NCBI GenBank assembly: GCA_000310025.1
Contig: FN648440.1
Location: 160,620-184,990, forward strand
Direction: 5' to 3'
Length of the DNA stretch: 24,371 nt
From: Ectocarpus siliculosus
Lineage: Eukaryota; Sar; Phaeophyceae; Ectocarpales; Ectocarpaceae
In this document: piece by piece, positions 8,246-17,104 of the stretch
Numbering within the stretch: position 1 is the first letter of the stretch
How the letters are laid out: every line of letters begins with the position of its first letter
Program-made: the position numbers and the translations under genes
The notes under the pieces: model-generated
Database searches by the model: none
The model's input: the letters and a program-made list of their open reading frames with translations, nothing else
Told to the model about the DNA's origin: nothing

Positions 8246-9613
8246 ATGGTTCGGGTAATCCTCAAGACACTGCGCGAGTGCCATGTGCCCATCGCCGTTG
8301 AGGATTCTTCCCCTTTTACCACAGGCACTGGTAGGGGAAACGGGGTGCAATACAAGATGGATTTGGTAATCTCCCCTGGATTACACGCAGGGGAGAAGGA
8401 GAGGAACTCTGCACCAAGAATCGCCCTGGTGTTACGAGAAGTGGGGACGCTGTACTTCCTGAATGTGCGACTTGACACAAGCCAGCGTGAACGAAGATTG
8501 AGGATCCACGAGGAAAATATGAACACGTACGAGAAAGCATATATTGCTGTCCCACGCGCGGAGCCATACAATCTTTGGCATCGGCGTTTGGCGCATTGCC
8601 ACAAGGGCATCATTGAGGCAGCAGCGCGCATTAAAGAAACTGGAGTTAAGCTCACGGACAACTTGGATCCGTGCGAGACCTGCAAACTTCAGAAGAGCAC
8701 CCAAAGGAAGCACCCCAAAACGGCACAGCACACTGCCGTTCAACCATGTCAACGGGTGTACACGGATCTGCTGGGACCACTTTCGCCACCTGCAAAGGCC
8801 GGATTCAACTATGTCAGCAAATTCACGGATGAATATTCCAAAATCAATGTGGTGTACCTGATAAGGACCAAGGACGAAGCCATCCACACGCTGGAACGAT
8901 ATATTGACGACATCGTCATACCGAATGGTTTTCGACTGGAGCGGCTTCGGAGTGACTGTGGAGGAGAGTACACGGCTGAGTACTACAAGAAGTTCTGCAA
9001 AACAATTGGAATCGTCCAAGAATTTACGGCACCGGCAACACCACCCCAAAATGGGATAAGCGAGCGTGCTGGACGGACGCTCATGAACATTGTTCGATGT
9101 TTAATGAATGGCGGACAACTACCGGAGTATCTATGGGGCGAGTTGTGCTGCACGGCGGTACACATGGCGAATCGCCTGCCGCATGTGCATCTGAACAACG
9201 AGACGCCTTACTACCGGATGTTTGGAAAACAAGCTTCGTTACGACATCTACGGGTTATCGGATCGTCAGCGTTCGCACGTCGAAACGCACAGTCTAAGCT
9301 TGCCAATCGAGCTTGGCCCGGAACACTGGTTGGGTACAGCCCCAACAGCAACGCTTATCAGATATATAATCCGCGTACCAAGCGCATCGTTCCATCGAGA
9401 AACGTGACTTTCATCGAACCAATGGACGCGGTCATGTCGCCGGTCATACCGACCATTGAGGAACTACGCGACTACGAACCGGAAAACGAATTATCGGTTT
9501 CCTCGGATGTCGACATACCCGGAAACGAGGGGGGAGTGAAAGAAAATTCGACACATGAGGAGGATTCGAAATATGAGGAGGACTACTACTACTACGAACA
9601 AGAACAAGAATAA
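8246..9613 (+). CDS. Copia pol fragment: GAG-pre-integrase and integrase
   Basis: The product would be 455 residues. Residues 13-35 (HVPIAVEDSS...) resemble the end of a copia aspartic protease, though the active-site DSGA is absent. Residues 107-150 form the GAG-pre-integrase zinc-binding part: WHRRLAH with H112 and H117, then C143-E-T-C146. Residues 171-280 are the rve integrase core, with D174 in YTDLLGPL, D237 in LRSDCGGEYT and E273 in PPQNGISERAGRTL. The last two acids are 35 residues apart, the standard DD35E spacing, so the catalytic triad is intact. The C-terminus is acidic and ends in an EQEQE run encoded by GAACAA repeats. The TAA at 9611-9613 looks like a point change within that repeat, since the frame continues EQEQG afterwards. 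The ATG at 8246 is simply the first in frame; the true polyprotein started further upstream. Confidence 0.93.
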   Translation: MVRVILKTLRECHVPIAVEDSSPFTTGTGRGNGVQYKMDLVISPGLHAGEKERNSAPRIALVLREVGTLYFLNVRLDTSQRERRLRIHEENMNTYEKAYIAVPRAEPYNLWHRRLAHCHKGIIEAAARIKETGVKLTDNLDPCETCKLQKSTQRKHPKTAQHTAVQPCQRVYTDLLGPLSPPAKAGFNYVSKFTDEYSKINVVYLIRTKDEAIHTLERYIDDIVIPNGFRLERLRSDCGGEYTAEYYKKFCKTIGIVQEFTAPATPPQNGISERAGRTLMNIVRCLMNGGQLPEYLWGELCCTAVHMANRLPHVHLNNETPYYRMFGKQASLRHLRVIGSSAFARRNAQSKLANRAWPGTLVGYSPNSNAYQIYNPRTKRIVPSRNVTFIEPMDAVMSPVIPTIEELRDYEPENELSVSSDVDIPGNEGGVKENSTHEEDSKYEEDYYYYEQEQE

Positions 9614-9638
9614 GAACAAGAACAAGGAATTACACCTC
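9576..9638 (+). repeat. Acidic-linker microsatellites (TAC and GAACAA)
   Basis: Short runs of GAGGAG, TAC and GAACAA units encode the E, Y and EQ tail of the integrase frame. The stop codon at 9611 falls inside the GAACAA run. Confidence 0.8.
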
Positions 9639-9749
9639 GCATGCACTTGCGAAGCAGCGGAAGGAATACGGATATTCAACAATCAACAAACAACAAACGG
9701 CAGCAAGCGGAGCTACGGAGGCTATCACCATGGAATAAACTAGCGACTT

Positions 9750-9882
9750 TTGTCAAGACCAAGACCAAGACCAAGATCAGGAGAACCTGTCCGGCCGCCA
9801 GCATCTATACCTGTACCAACTACATATTCAGAAGTCATGAGGTCTATGGATGCCGATCAATGGAAAGCAGCTATTCAAGTTC
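9750..9882 (+). pseudogene. Copia linker and start of reverse transcriptase
   Basis: The frame here is shifted by one relative to the integrase frame. It reads an RPRPRPRSG repeat (from AGACCA units, 9753-9777) and then TYSEVMRSMDADQWKAAI. That last motif is the usual entry into the copia RT domain, just before a DKEM-type sequence. Homology stops at about 9882 and resumes at 11220 with MDKEMRSLKDHDV, so the two pieces were once adjacent. Confidence 0.8.
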
Positions 9883-10411
9883 CTTCTTCCCCTCGCTGCC
9901 TCGGCAAGGTTTTGCTTAGGCATGACCCAAAGCGACGGGGGGGGTCTTTCTAGCGAGCAGGGCTAGACTCACCCTCAAGGGACCGATACCTTCTTGCTAC
10001 AAGGCGCACCCACCGCGAGGCGTGCGTAGTGGTGGAGTTGGGTCGGCACTGGTGCATCAGGTACAAAGGTGCAGATGCGCGGGCCTCGAGGCCGTCGATG
10101 CAAGCAGCAATGCCCATCTCATCTTTGTGCGCGGAGGCAGACGCCACCAGAAAGGTGGACGGGCACTATGTACACGGCCCTATGTTTGCTAGAGGGAGCT
10201 GTACTGTCTCAGTAACCTGGTTTTGCCATCAAATGAGGAGTGGACAGGTGGTGACGAGCTGACTGGGCTGGTTGACCCTTCGGCGCGAGAATTTTCAGAC
10301 CAAGAACCCTAAGTGCAACGAGGGAGAAAGCGAGGAACCGACTGGGAAGGACAGCAACGAGAGCGTGTACGAAGCGGAGCGGGTCGAGTTTGGTCGTGCT
10401 AGGACTGGCCA

Positions 10412-10495
10412 CAGCGGCACCGGAGAAGCGGCACCGGAGCAGCGGCACCGGAGCAGCAGCGGAACCGGAGCAGCAGCGGAACCGGAGCAGCCGGA
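10412..10495 (+). repeat. Minisatellite, GCGGCACCGGAGCA-type unit
   Basis: Degenerate units of 12 to 18 bp built from AGCGGCACCGG and AGCAGCGGAACCGG occur in a row. One frame across it (10272-10586) is Glu/Ala/Gly-rich with no domain, and I do not count it as a gene. Confidence 0.75.
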
Positions 10496-10824
10496 CGGCA
10501 TCGAACCGTGTCGCACGGACAAACATCTCTTGTATTGTCAATTATTCTCCGTTTTTTTCCTGAATATAGGTGTTAGGTATGTGTGATGACGTCACTGGTT
10601 TTGTAGAGAGACGCGGCAGAGATGGCGCGGATAACCCGGGTGCCTTAATTGTGTACCTGCATCGTGGAAGACCCCTTCAATGTGGAACGATTCCTAGTCA
10701 GTGTCGATGTTTACACTGCTGTGTCTAACACAGATGATCTGGATAGATTCGGGCGATTGTCAAGGGCAATGATGATGGCTTTGGTTGTTTGTTCTTCTTC
10801 ATTGTATGTCCACGGACCCATTCT

Positions 10825-10918
10825 GACAGCACTTCAGACAGCAGCTGCATGCCCCGAGCTTGTTGTGCACCATACACCATGGTGTTATTTTTGTGCAGAC
10901 AGCACTTCAGACAGCAGT
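10825..10918 (+). repeat. 20-bp direct repeat, 74 bp apart
   Basis: GACAGCACTTCAGACAGCAG occurs at 10825-10844 and again at 10899-10918 without a mismatch. The spacer holds a 12-bp palindrome ACACCATGGTGT (10875-10886). Confidence 0.9.
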
Positions 10919-11023
10919 ACGCTGTAGTCGACAAACATTCATTTTGGTGAAGTGCGGGACAAGGGGGGCGATGCCGCCTGCTGTAGTCGAATTGTAGTGT
11001 GTGAGCGTGTAGGTCAGTTGTGA

Positions 11024-11220
11024 GCACGCAAACGTGCTGCAGGGATTGTAGGTGTACCTCCTTGGACTTGTGTACCCTTTTCTTGCTAATAGTGTGCGTG
11101 TTATTTAGATCTTCTGATGGCTTTAGCATTTTTGTGACCACGGGCCGAGTCTTTGCTAGATTTTGGGATTAGCAACTGACACGAGTTTAATGTGAAGAAA
11201 AACAACAACAACAACAACAA
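11024..11220 (+). repeat. R4-b tailed end, matching 2576-2778
   Basis: This shares GCACG.A.ACGT.CTGCAGGG at the start, the middle block CTAGATTTTGGGA-TAGCAACTGAC and the A-rich to CAA-repeat end. It marks the 3' edge of the insertion in the copia RT. Confidence 0.75.
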
Positions 11221-11600
11221 TGGACAAGGAGATGAGAAGCCTGAAAGATCATGATGTGATGGATCTAGTTCCAATTCAGAGTCTACCTCCTGGAGCTAAA
11301 CCCATTGGATCGAGATGGTTATACAAGATGAAAGCAACCGGAGTTATGAAGGCAAGACTCATCGTCCAAGGCCGGGGACAACGGCATGGAATCGCCTGTC
11401 GAGGAACCTACGCACCTGTGAGTCGATTTAGCTCACAGCTGGTCTTAATGGCGATTGCAGCGGAAAGAGGATACGTTGTGGAAACGATGGACGTGGTGAC
11501 TGCATTTCTTCAGAGCACAGTGGAAGAAGAAGTGTATGTTCGTCAAGCTAAAGGATACGAAACAATGGATGAAGTGACGGGACTACAGTACCGCTGGTGA
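11220..11600 (+). pseudogene. Copia reverse transcriptase, N-terminal part
   Basis: This reads MDKEMRSLKDHDVMDLVP at the start, then GSRWLYKMKATG, KARLIVQGRGQ, TYAPVSRFSS and ETMDVVTAFLQST. These are the ordered motifs of the copia RT (RVT_2) domain; the Asp in MDVVTAFL is the first catalytic acid. The ATG at 11220 is created at the insertion junction and is not a true start. The frame ends at TGA 11598-11600 because one base is missing (or two added) near 11578-11584. The next motif, KSLYGLKQSPR, follows in another frame. Confidence 0.9.
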
Positions 11601-11743
11601 TGAAACTCAAGAAAAGCTTATACGGATTGAAGCAGAGCCCTCGGAACTTCGGCAACGCATTTGCCAAAGGAATAAAATAAATTGGGTTTACTGCTCTACT
11701 GAGCGACCCGTGCGTATATGTGTACGGTGCTGGACCGACATAC
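11582..11743 (+). pseudogene. Copia RT, middle part with in-frame stop
   Basis: In the shifted frame this reads VMKLKKSLYGLKQSPRNF, the diagnostic copia RT motif, and ALLSDPCVYVYG. A TAA at 11678-11680 interrupts it (FAKGIK*IGF). A perfect tandem ACAT ACAT at 11738-11745 explains the next frameshift: a 4-bp duplication moves the following YVDD motif into another frame. Confidence 0.88.
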
Positions 11744-11745
11744 AT

Positions 11746-11963
11746 ACGCGATACTATGTGTGTACGTGGACGACTGCACACTAGCTGGAAAGACACCGAG
11801 CGTGGTTCAAGATTTGAAGAAACAACTATCGGACAAATCCAAGATGACGGACGGAGGACCAGCGGAACTACTACTAGGGGTGGAGATTTCTCAGAGCGAC
11901 GGAGAAATTGCAGTGAGCCAACACAAATATGTGATGAACATACTGGACAAAAGTATCAAATAA
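11746..11963 (+). pseudogene. Copia RT, catalytic YVDD part
   Basis: CVYVDDCTLAGKT contains the YVDD box at 11763-11774, the second and third catalytic acids, which are intact. It continues with GGPAELLLGVEISQSDGEIA and QHKYVMNIL, typical of the palm/thumb region. The frame stops at 11961-11963, where the expected next motif is in another frame (ICDEHTGQ/KYQINDCKSAATP), so a further small indel lies near 11950. Confidence 0.88.
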
Positions 11964-12311
11964 ATGACTGCAAATCAGCGGCGACTCCAGGATGCGGGCC
12001 AGAAATTGAACAAGAGCCGGAGAATGCCATATATTTAAGTGACGACGACAAGAAACTCTACCAGGGAATAGTCGGAAGTCTCCTCTTCTTGACTAATAAC
12101 ACGACGAGATGGGAGATTGGATATGCCGTCATGATCCTGTGCAGAGGGATGAACAAGCCTACCAATCAACATATGGTCGGAGCAAAGAGAGTGCTGCGAT
12201 ACCTTCGAGGATGCCCGGATATGCCACTAAAGTTCAGGAGAGGACAATGGGACCTGAAGTGCTACTGTAACGCGAGCTTCGCTGGATCGAACGAAAGACT
12301 TCAGAAGCGTT
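11952..12311 (+). pseudogene. Copia RT end and RNase H start, mutated acid
   Basis: This reads NDCKSAATPGCGP, then YQGIVGSLLFLTNNTTRW and GYAVMILCRGM, the conserved region joining RT to RNase H. At 12269-12271 the codon is AAC in CYCNASFAG, where copia RNase H normally has the catalytic Asp of a DADWAG-like motif. The first RNase H acid is therefore lost. The frame shifts again at about 12311. Confidence 0.85.
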
Positions 12312-12731
12312 CTTACTGGATACATCTTCATACTGGCGGGAGGCGTCATCAGTGCAGCATCACGTCTGCAGAAGCTAACCGCACAATCAAGCGTACATGC
12401 GGAGATCATCGCGATGGCTACAGCAGCAAGGGAGGCAATTTATCTGCAAGGTGTACTATCGGAACTTGGGTTTACATGCGGCAACATCCCGCTTCATTCG
12501 GATTCAGCGGGAGCACTGAGCACAGCAGGAAACTCCATGTTTCGAGGCCGCAGCAAGTTCATCAGCGCGAGATACTGGCTACTTCGCCAGAACGTCAACC
12601 AGGGAAATATTGTGCTAAAGTTCGTGAGGAGTGAGGAGCAGCTTGCGGACATATTGACCAAGCATCTGGAACGTGTCTAATTCGTCAAACTGCGGACATT
12701 GGTTCAAGAACATGGAGGATCTACGAAATAA
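12311..12731 (+). pseudogene. Copia RNase H, C-terminal part
   Basis: In a third frame this reads TGYIFILAGGVISAASR, SSVHAEIIAMATAAREAIYL, LHSDSAGALS and ADILTKHLERV, all standard end-of-pol motifs in copia elements. TAA at 12678-12680 cuts it. Beyond the stop the frame continues FVKLRTLVQEHGGSTK to a second TAA at 12729-12731, the likely original end. The ORF starting at ATG 12414 is only the open tail of this domain. Confidence 0.88.
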
Positions 12732-14900
12732 GAGATTTCATGCAGCGGAACCGCAGATGTGACAGTTTCAGATGTATTAGGACAGCACGAGAAGGCTGGT
12801 GCGACGACTACACACCAACCACTAAAGACATCATAAACAAGACAGGACTACCTGGACAACAACGACATACAAGACCGACAAGACCAAGGAGGCGTACTTC
12901 CTGGACGACAGCAACAGCAACAACAACAACAACAACATCATCATCATCAAAGACGTCTGGAGACACAACATCGGCTTAATTGCTACACTGGAGAAGGAGA
13001 CGGGACGAGAGGGAAAGTCATGACGTATGAAATAGTTTTACCGAACATACATCAGTACCGTAGAAAAGAGTGAATTTTGTGAAAATACAGTGAATCCCGG
13101 GCATGGACATCACAGACATGATGTTTGCTGCAGGGTCATTCTGTCTACATAGAAGAATGAACGGTTTTACGAATAGGGGTGTATGTGATACTTCGTATGA
13201 GGTGTCATTCTGGTAAGGTCAATATTTGGCCAGATGAGAGAGAACAAAATGTAGGTGTTTTTAATTAATTATTTGTTATTTTTCGGGTATTAGGATGGCA
13301 AGTGGAGAGACTGATCACCTGCGACCTGAAAGCCCCATTTTTAATCAAGGAGAAAAAACACAAGGGCACAAACGGATTCGAATCTTGCGTTTCTAAATAT
13401 GACAAAAATGGTCCTGCTGTTTTTTTTTTTTTATGACGGTCACGATTTTTGTTGTTCCGCTCGCCGCTCAACGAATCTATGCACATGTGGTGTCACAAGA
13501 ATCACAGGCGAGAGAGAGACAGAGCGATAGAGACGATCAGACTGAGACCGACAAACACAGACACAGACAGACGTCGAGCGGGAGTACAAGAAGCAGGGTG
13601 CAAAACCAGACCGTTCGGAGAGGCTGTGCATCAGCCCTTCCTCCTTTGTGTGTGCTGGGTGGGGCTGATGGGCCTTTTCGCTTGTTCTTCAGGTCTTCTT
13701 GCCTGCACGCAGGGAAACTTCAGGTAAATTGGACGGGTGTGCCATGCATTCCCAACCATCGTATCAGAGAACCAGAGCCAAATTTAATTCGGCTACACAA
13801 ACGACAAGATAATAATTATGATTTCCGGGAAAGTGCAGACAATATGCTGTGATAGAGATAATATGTGTTTACGTACGTGCTAAGAGCGTTGAGGTACAGT
13901 AGTATGCGACGAATGAAAGGTTTACTACTGTAGAAACGGCTAAACGCAGTTTTTTGTGTTGAGCAAACTTGGGGACGAAATTCTGATATTTGTTCACTGA
14001 ATGCGGGGAGAGAATAAGGCCATATCTTACGGTTCTTTTTCGGAGCTGTCTTTTTCTTTTTTCCTTCTCAAAAAAAGACAAGTGGCCACAGAACCCCTTC
14101 TTACGGTGTCTTTTTTCAGGGAAAAAAGGTCAACAAAAAACGACAACACGTTTTGGACAGCCCATCCTGTCTTTTTCTGCGGCAGTTTTGGATAAGTCGG
14201 GGCTGTCATTTTCTGTGATCTTTTTTTGGCCACAACCGCATGACTCCTACCTACAAACTTGAATATCTCCAAGTTTGATCCACGCAACCCCTAACGGTGG
14301 CCACACGAGGTGTGCCATGTGGCTGGTACAGGGTCGGCAGCACCGGCGGTAGCCATTGTTTTTTTAATCGGCTGGACCACGTGGACGACCCGATTGTGTG
14401 CGGCAAATAAATGGCAAACAAGCCGAGAGAGCCTGGACGCAGCAGCGGTGGGTCATTTTTCGTGTACTGTCAACTTTGCGAACCCAACTTCTGAGCGCCC
14501 TACCGCCTCCTGGTCTGTATCAGCCATCAGAATAGATGCAGCTCTATGATTGCTGTATGCAATGATACGCACATACATGCGGTGTGATAAGTGACGTTTG
14601 GTAGAACGTAACATGTGTGACGAGTTCTAGCGAGGAGCTCACGAATGAATTGATGGTTGAGCAGGGGATTGTAATTGTAGCGAGATCACGAGGTGTTGCG
14701 AGCCCCACCGGGTTCACTCCCCAACTATCCCTCAACAGCTCACCTCTGCAACTGAGCTACGCTCCGGTGCCACCGGCAGGCAATAATGAAAGTCCCATTG
14801 AGGCAACAATGATACCAACTTCAGTCTCGACGACTACACGCAGGCTTAACCGCCTGCAGACACGACCCTTGGGTAAAGGGCACCTCGACGACACATTTCT
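12732..14900. other. No gene recognised; several simple repeats
   Basis: A CAA tract turning into a CAT tract lies at about 12911-12950. A purine-rich GAGACAGA stretch lies at about 13507-13575. A T-rich region with three degenerate CTGTCTTTTTCT-like copies lies at about 14046-14215. No 3' LTR of the copia element could be matched to sequence upstream of 8246. Frames at 13433-13852, 14310-14549 and 14617-14982 lack any family signature. Confidence 0.4.
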
Positions 14901-14914
14901 ACAAGGCAACCTCT

Positions 14915-15990
14915 GGGCAGCTAGCGATCGATCGGGGTGTATAGCAACACAGCAGGCGGGAAGTATAGCAACATCTGACTGACGCACATACAATTGGGTG
15001 TATAAGCGACATGACACAGCGCCAGATGTGTAGCAACATCGGGGCAGCTAGCGATCGAGCGGGGTGTATAGCAACACAGCACTCGGAAGTAACAGCAACT
15101 TCTGACTGACGCACATACAATTGGGTGTATAAGCGACATGACACAGCGCCAGATGTGTAGCAACATCGGGGCAGCTAACGATCGAGCGAGGTGAATAGCA
15201 ACACAGCACTCGGAGGTATAGCAACTTCTGACTGACGCACTCACAATTGGGTGTATAAGCGACACGACGCAGCGCCAGATGTGTAGCAACATCGGGGCAG
15301 CTAGCGATCGAGCGTGGTGTAATAATATATATACTTTAGCAACACAGCTCTGGGAGGTAGCAAACGTCTAACTGACGCACCGAAAATTTGGTGTATAGCA
15401 ACACGGCACAGCGCCAGAGGTGTAGCACATCGGGGAAGCTGGCGATCGAGCGGGGCGTATAGCAACACAGCACGCGGTGAATAGCAACTTCTGACTGACG
15501 CACATATCGTTGGGTGTATTGCAACGCGGCACAGCGCCAGATGTGTTGCCACATCGGGGCAGCTAGCGATTGAGCGGGGTGTATAGCAGCACAACAGTCG
15601 GAAGTACAGCAACCTCTGACTGGCGTACGTACGATTGGGTGTACAGCAGGACGGCACTACGATGTACAGCCCGACCCGACGGGCGTAGAGGGGCGGGCGG
15701 GCCAGCGCCGCTCAATTTCAAAGCAATCAGCAATCGAACGGGTGTTAGCAACCCCGCACTTCAGATGTATAGCAACTTCTGGCTAACGATGACTAACGTT
15801 GAAACATGTGTATAGCCGCACGACGCCAGAGGTGTATCTATCTGCTTCTGGGCCGCTAACGATCGAACGGGGTGTATAGCAACACAACACTCGGAAATAT
15901 AGCAACTTGTGACTGACGTACGATTGGGTGTAGAGTATATGTAGCAACACGGCACTACGAGTTATCGCAACATCCGGCAGGCAGGCGTAG
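14915..15990 (+). repeat. 127-bp satellite, eight degenerate units
   Basis: Units begin GGGCAGCTAGCGATCGAGCG and then GGTGTATAGCAACAC. Clear starts are at 14915, 15042, 15169, 15295, 15433 and 15557, with more degenerate units near 15719 and 15850. Spacing is 127, 127, 126, 138 and 124, then irregular. Divergence rises to the right, where small insertions appear. Cys-rich frames on the minus strand (CCVAIHP, SLAAP, WRC) change frame from unit to unit and are translation by-products. Confidence 0.93.
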
Positions 15991-16122
15991 ACAACCACAA
16001 ATTAATCAGCCCTCGTATTAGTCTCTAGCCACATTTAACAGGCACTCACCACACCTATTTTTAACGAAATTGAGCGGGCATCGATAGATCTGCACCAAGA
16101 AACAAACCAGTAAATGAATAGG

Positions 16123-16583
16123 TACTAGGGTTAAGGATTGCCCCCCCGCCCCCCAATGGGGCAGGGGGCCAACATCCAGGACGGATGGTGGTGAGTGTCC
16201 GGAAGGAAGGAAAGAGGAAGAAGAAGGGTTGTCCGGATCCCTCTATGAATTTGCTACGGGGAGAGGATTGTAGGGGCGGGAAGAAGGGACGGTGTTGGGA
16301 GAGTCAAGGAAGTGGTGAAGAACTTCGGCACTCCACGAGCGCGCGGTCCCGTCGGGGGTGAAAGGGACATGTCAGTCCGTAGTCTTGTCTACCGGAATGG
16401 AAAAGCCGGAAAAACGAGGTATACATTATGTACATAACGATGGAGAAGGCCGACGAGGAACGTACGAAGAGAGGAAATTGCACCCCACGTTCGTTCGAAG
16501 TCGGTGTGAAAACCGCCGCAAGGAAGGAGTGCGAAGGGAACAAAAAAGAAAACGGAGACGCCGACGTTTGCGTCGTGGAACGA
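16123..16583 (+). repeat. R2 repeat copy 1
   Basis: This is closely similar to 18066-18497. It begins TACTAGGGTTAAGGATTG followed by a C-rich/G-rich stem (CCCCCCAATGGGG). It then has GGACGGATGGTGGTGAGTGT, GAAGAAGGGACGGTGTTGGG, GCGCGCGGTCCCGTCGG and GGAGAAGGCCGACGAGGAA, ending at TCGTGGAACGAT. Relative to copy 2 it carries an extra block near 16229-16258. One frame is Arg/Lys/Glu-rich but not conserved between copies. Confidence 0.88.
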
Positions 16584-16660
16584 TTCTCTTTTCTTCCTGT
16601 TTCCTTTTATTTTTCTCTTTTTCTCTTTTTTCTCTTTGTCGCTCTTTTTTCTCTCTTTTT
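16584..16660 (+). repeat. Polypyrimidine tract
   Basis: About 75 bp of almost pure T and C (TTTTCTCTTTTTCTC units) lie between R2 copy 1 and the 179-bp direct repeat. Confidence 0.85.
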
Positions 16661-17019
16661 CTGTGTCAGATGGCCTTGTCTCTGCTTGGGTGTTAAGCAC
16701 CAAGATTGAACCAAGGGGGGTGTACCTTTCTCTTTGGCCCGTGATGCTGACTCCTAGTTTCAGTGGTTACCTCGCATAGTGCGCAGAGGGAGCGGAGGAC
16801 TCCAGAATATCTGTGGTTGATTTCTGTTGACTCGCGGACCTGTGCCAGATGATTGTCTCTGCTTGCGTTGTGAAGTACCAAGATTGAACCAAGGGGGTGT
16901 ACCTCTTTCTCTCCGGCCCATGATAGTGACTCCTAGTCTCAGTTGATACCTCGCATAGCGCACAGAGGGAGTGGGGGATTCCAGAATATCTGTCGTTGAT
17001 TTCTATTGACTTGCGGACC
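16661..17019 (+). repeat. 179-bp tandem duplication
   Basis: Unit 1 is 16661-16839 and unit 2 is 16840-17019. Shared landmarks are CTGTGYCAGATG, TTGTCTCTGCTTG, ACCAAGATTGAACCAAGGGG, TGACTCCTAGT and CCAGAATATCTGT. By eye the units are about 85-90% identical. No coding frame is kept between them. Confidence 0.9.
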
Positions 17020-17104
17020 CCTCGGGGCCAGTTTGTTTGAGCGTACCTTTTTAGGGTAAGTTAGCCTGTGACCACGGGAATCGACCGCGTCAAGTGTTGG
17101 ATCA

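Larger units (their letters stand above)
9883..11220 (+). mobile_element. 1.3-kb CAA-tailed insertion in the copia RT (R4-b)
   Basis: The copia RT reading breaks after ...QWKAAI (about 9882) and resumes at MDKEM (11220). The right edge is a CAA repeat (about 11200-11220), and the 197 bp before it match 2576-2778. One constant tailed end with different start points is the pattern left by LINE/SINE-type insertion. No reverse transcriptase or endonuclease motif is visible, so this is a non-autonomous or decayed copy. Inside are a minisatellite at 10412-10495, a 20-bp direct repeat at 10825 and 10899, and a TGACGTCA palindrome. The left border and target duplication cannot be fixed precisely. Confidence 0.7.
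8246..12731 (+). mobile_element. Ty1/copia-type retrotransposon, pol region, degenerate
   Basis: The order protease end, GAG-pre-integrase, integrase, reverse transcriptase and RNase H is that of Ty1/copia; Ty3/gypsy elements place integrase last. Gag, an active protease and both LTRs are not visible. The integrase part is one clean frame. The RT/RNase H part carries at least three in-frame stops and several frameshifts, and is split by a 1.3-kb insertion (about 9883-11220). The copy cannot make a full polyprotein and should be non-autonomous. Confidence 0.92.

Noticed and set aside
10272-10586. 104-codon Glu/Ala/Gly-rich open frame
   Set aside because: Most of it is a minisatellite in a mobile-element insertion; no family features.
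10561-10600. TGTTAG after ATATAGG as an LTR start inside the 1.3-kb insertion
   Set aside because: No second copy with a CA end is present and no polypurine tract precedes it.
11720-12634. Long 304-codon frame overlapping the copia RT
   Set aside because: Only its middle (about 11952-12311) is true pol sequence; both ends are out-of-frame readings of neighbouring domains.
13433-13852. 139-codon open frame
   Set aside because: It is dominated by a GACAGA-type low-complexity run and shows no domain.
14690-14765. tRNA-like signals: a box A-like TAGCTCAGTTG on the minus strand (14749-14759) and a box B-like GGTTCACTCCC on the plus strand nearby
   Set aside because: The two boxes are on opposite strands, and no cloverleaf with paired acceptor and T stems can be drawn.
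14899-15657. Cys-rich repeated open frames on the minus strand over the satellite
   Set aside because: The unit is 127 bp, not a multiple of three, so each unit is read in a different frame; typical array by-product.
14915-15990. Regular direct repeats that might suggest a CRISPR array
   Set aside because: The entire 127-bp unit is repeated, with no unique spacers, and the setting is eukaryotic.
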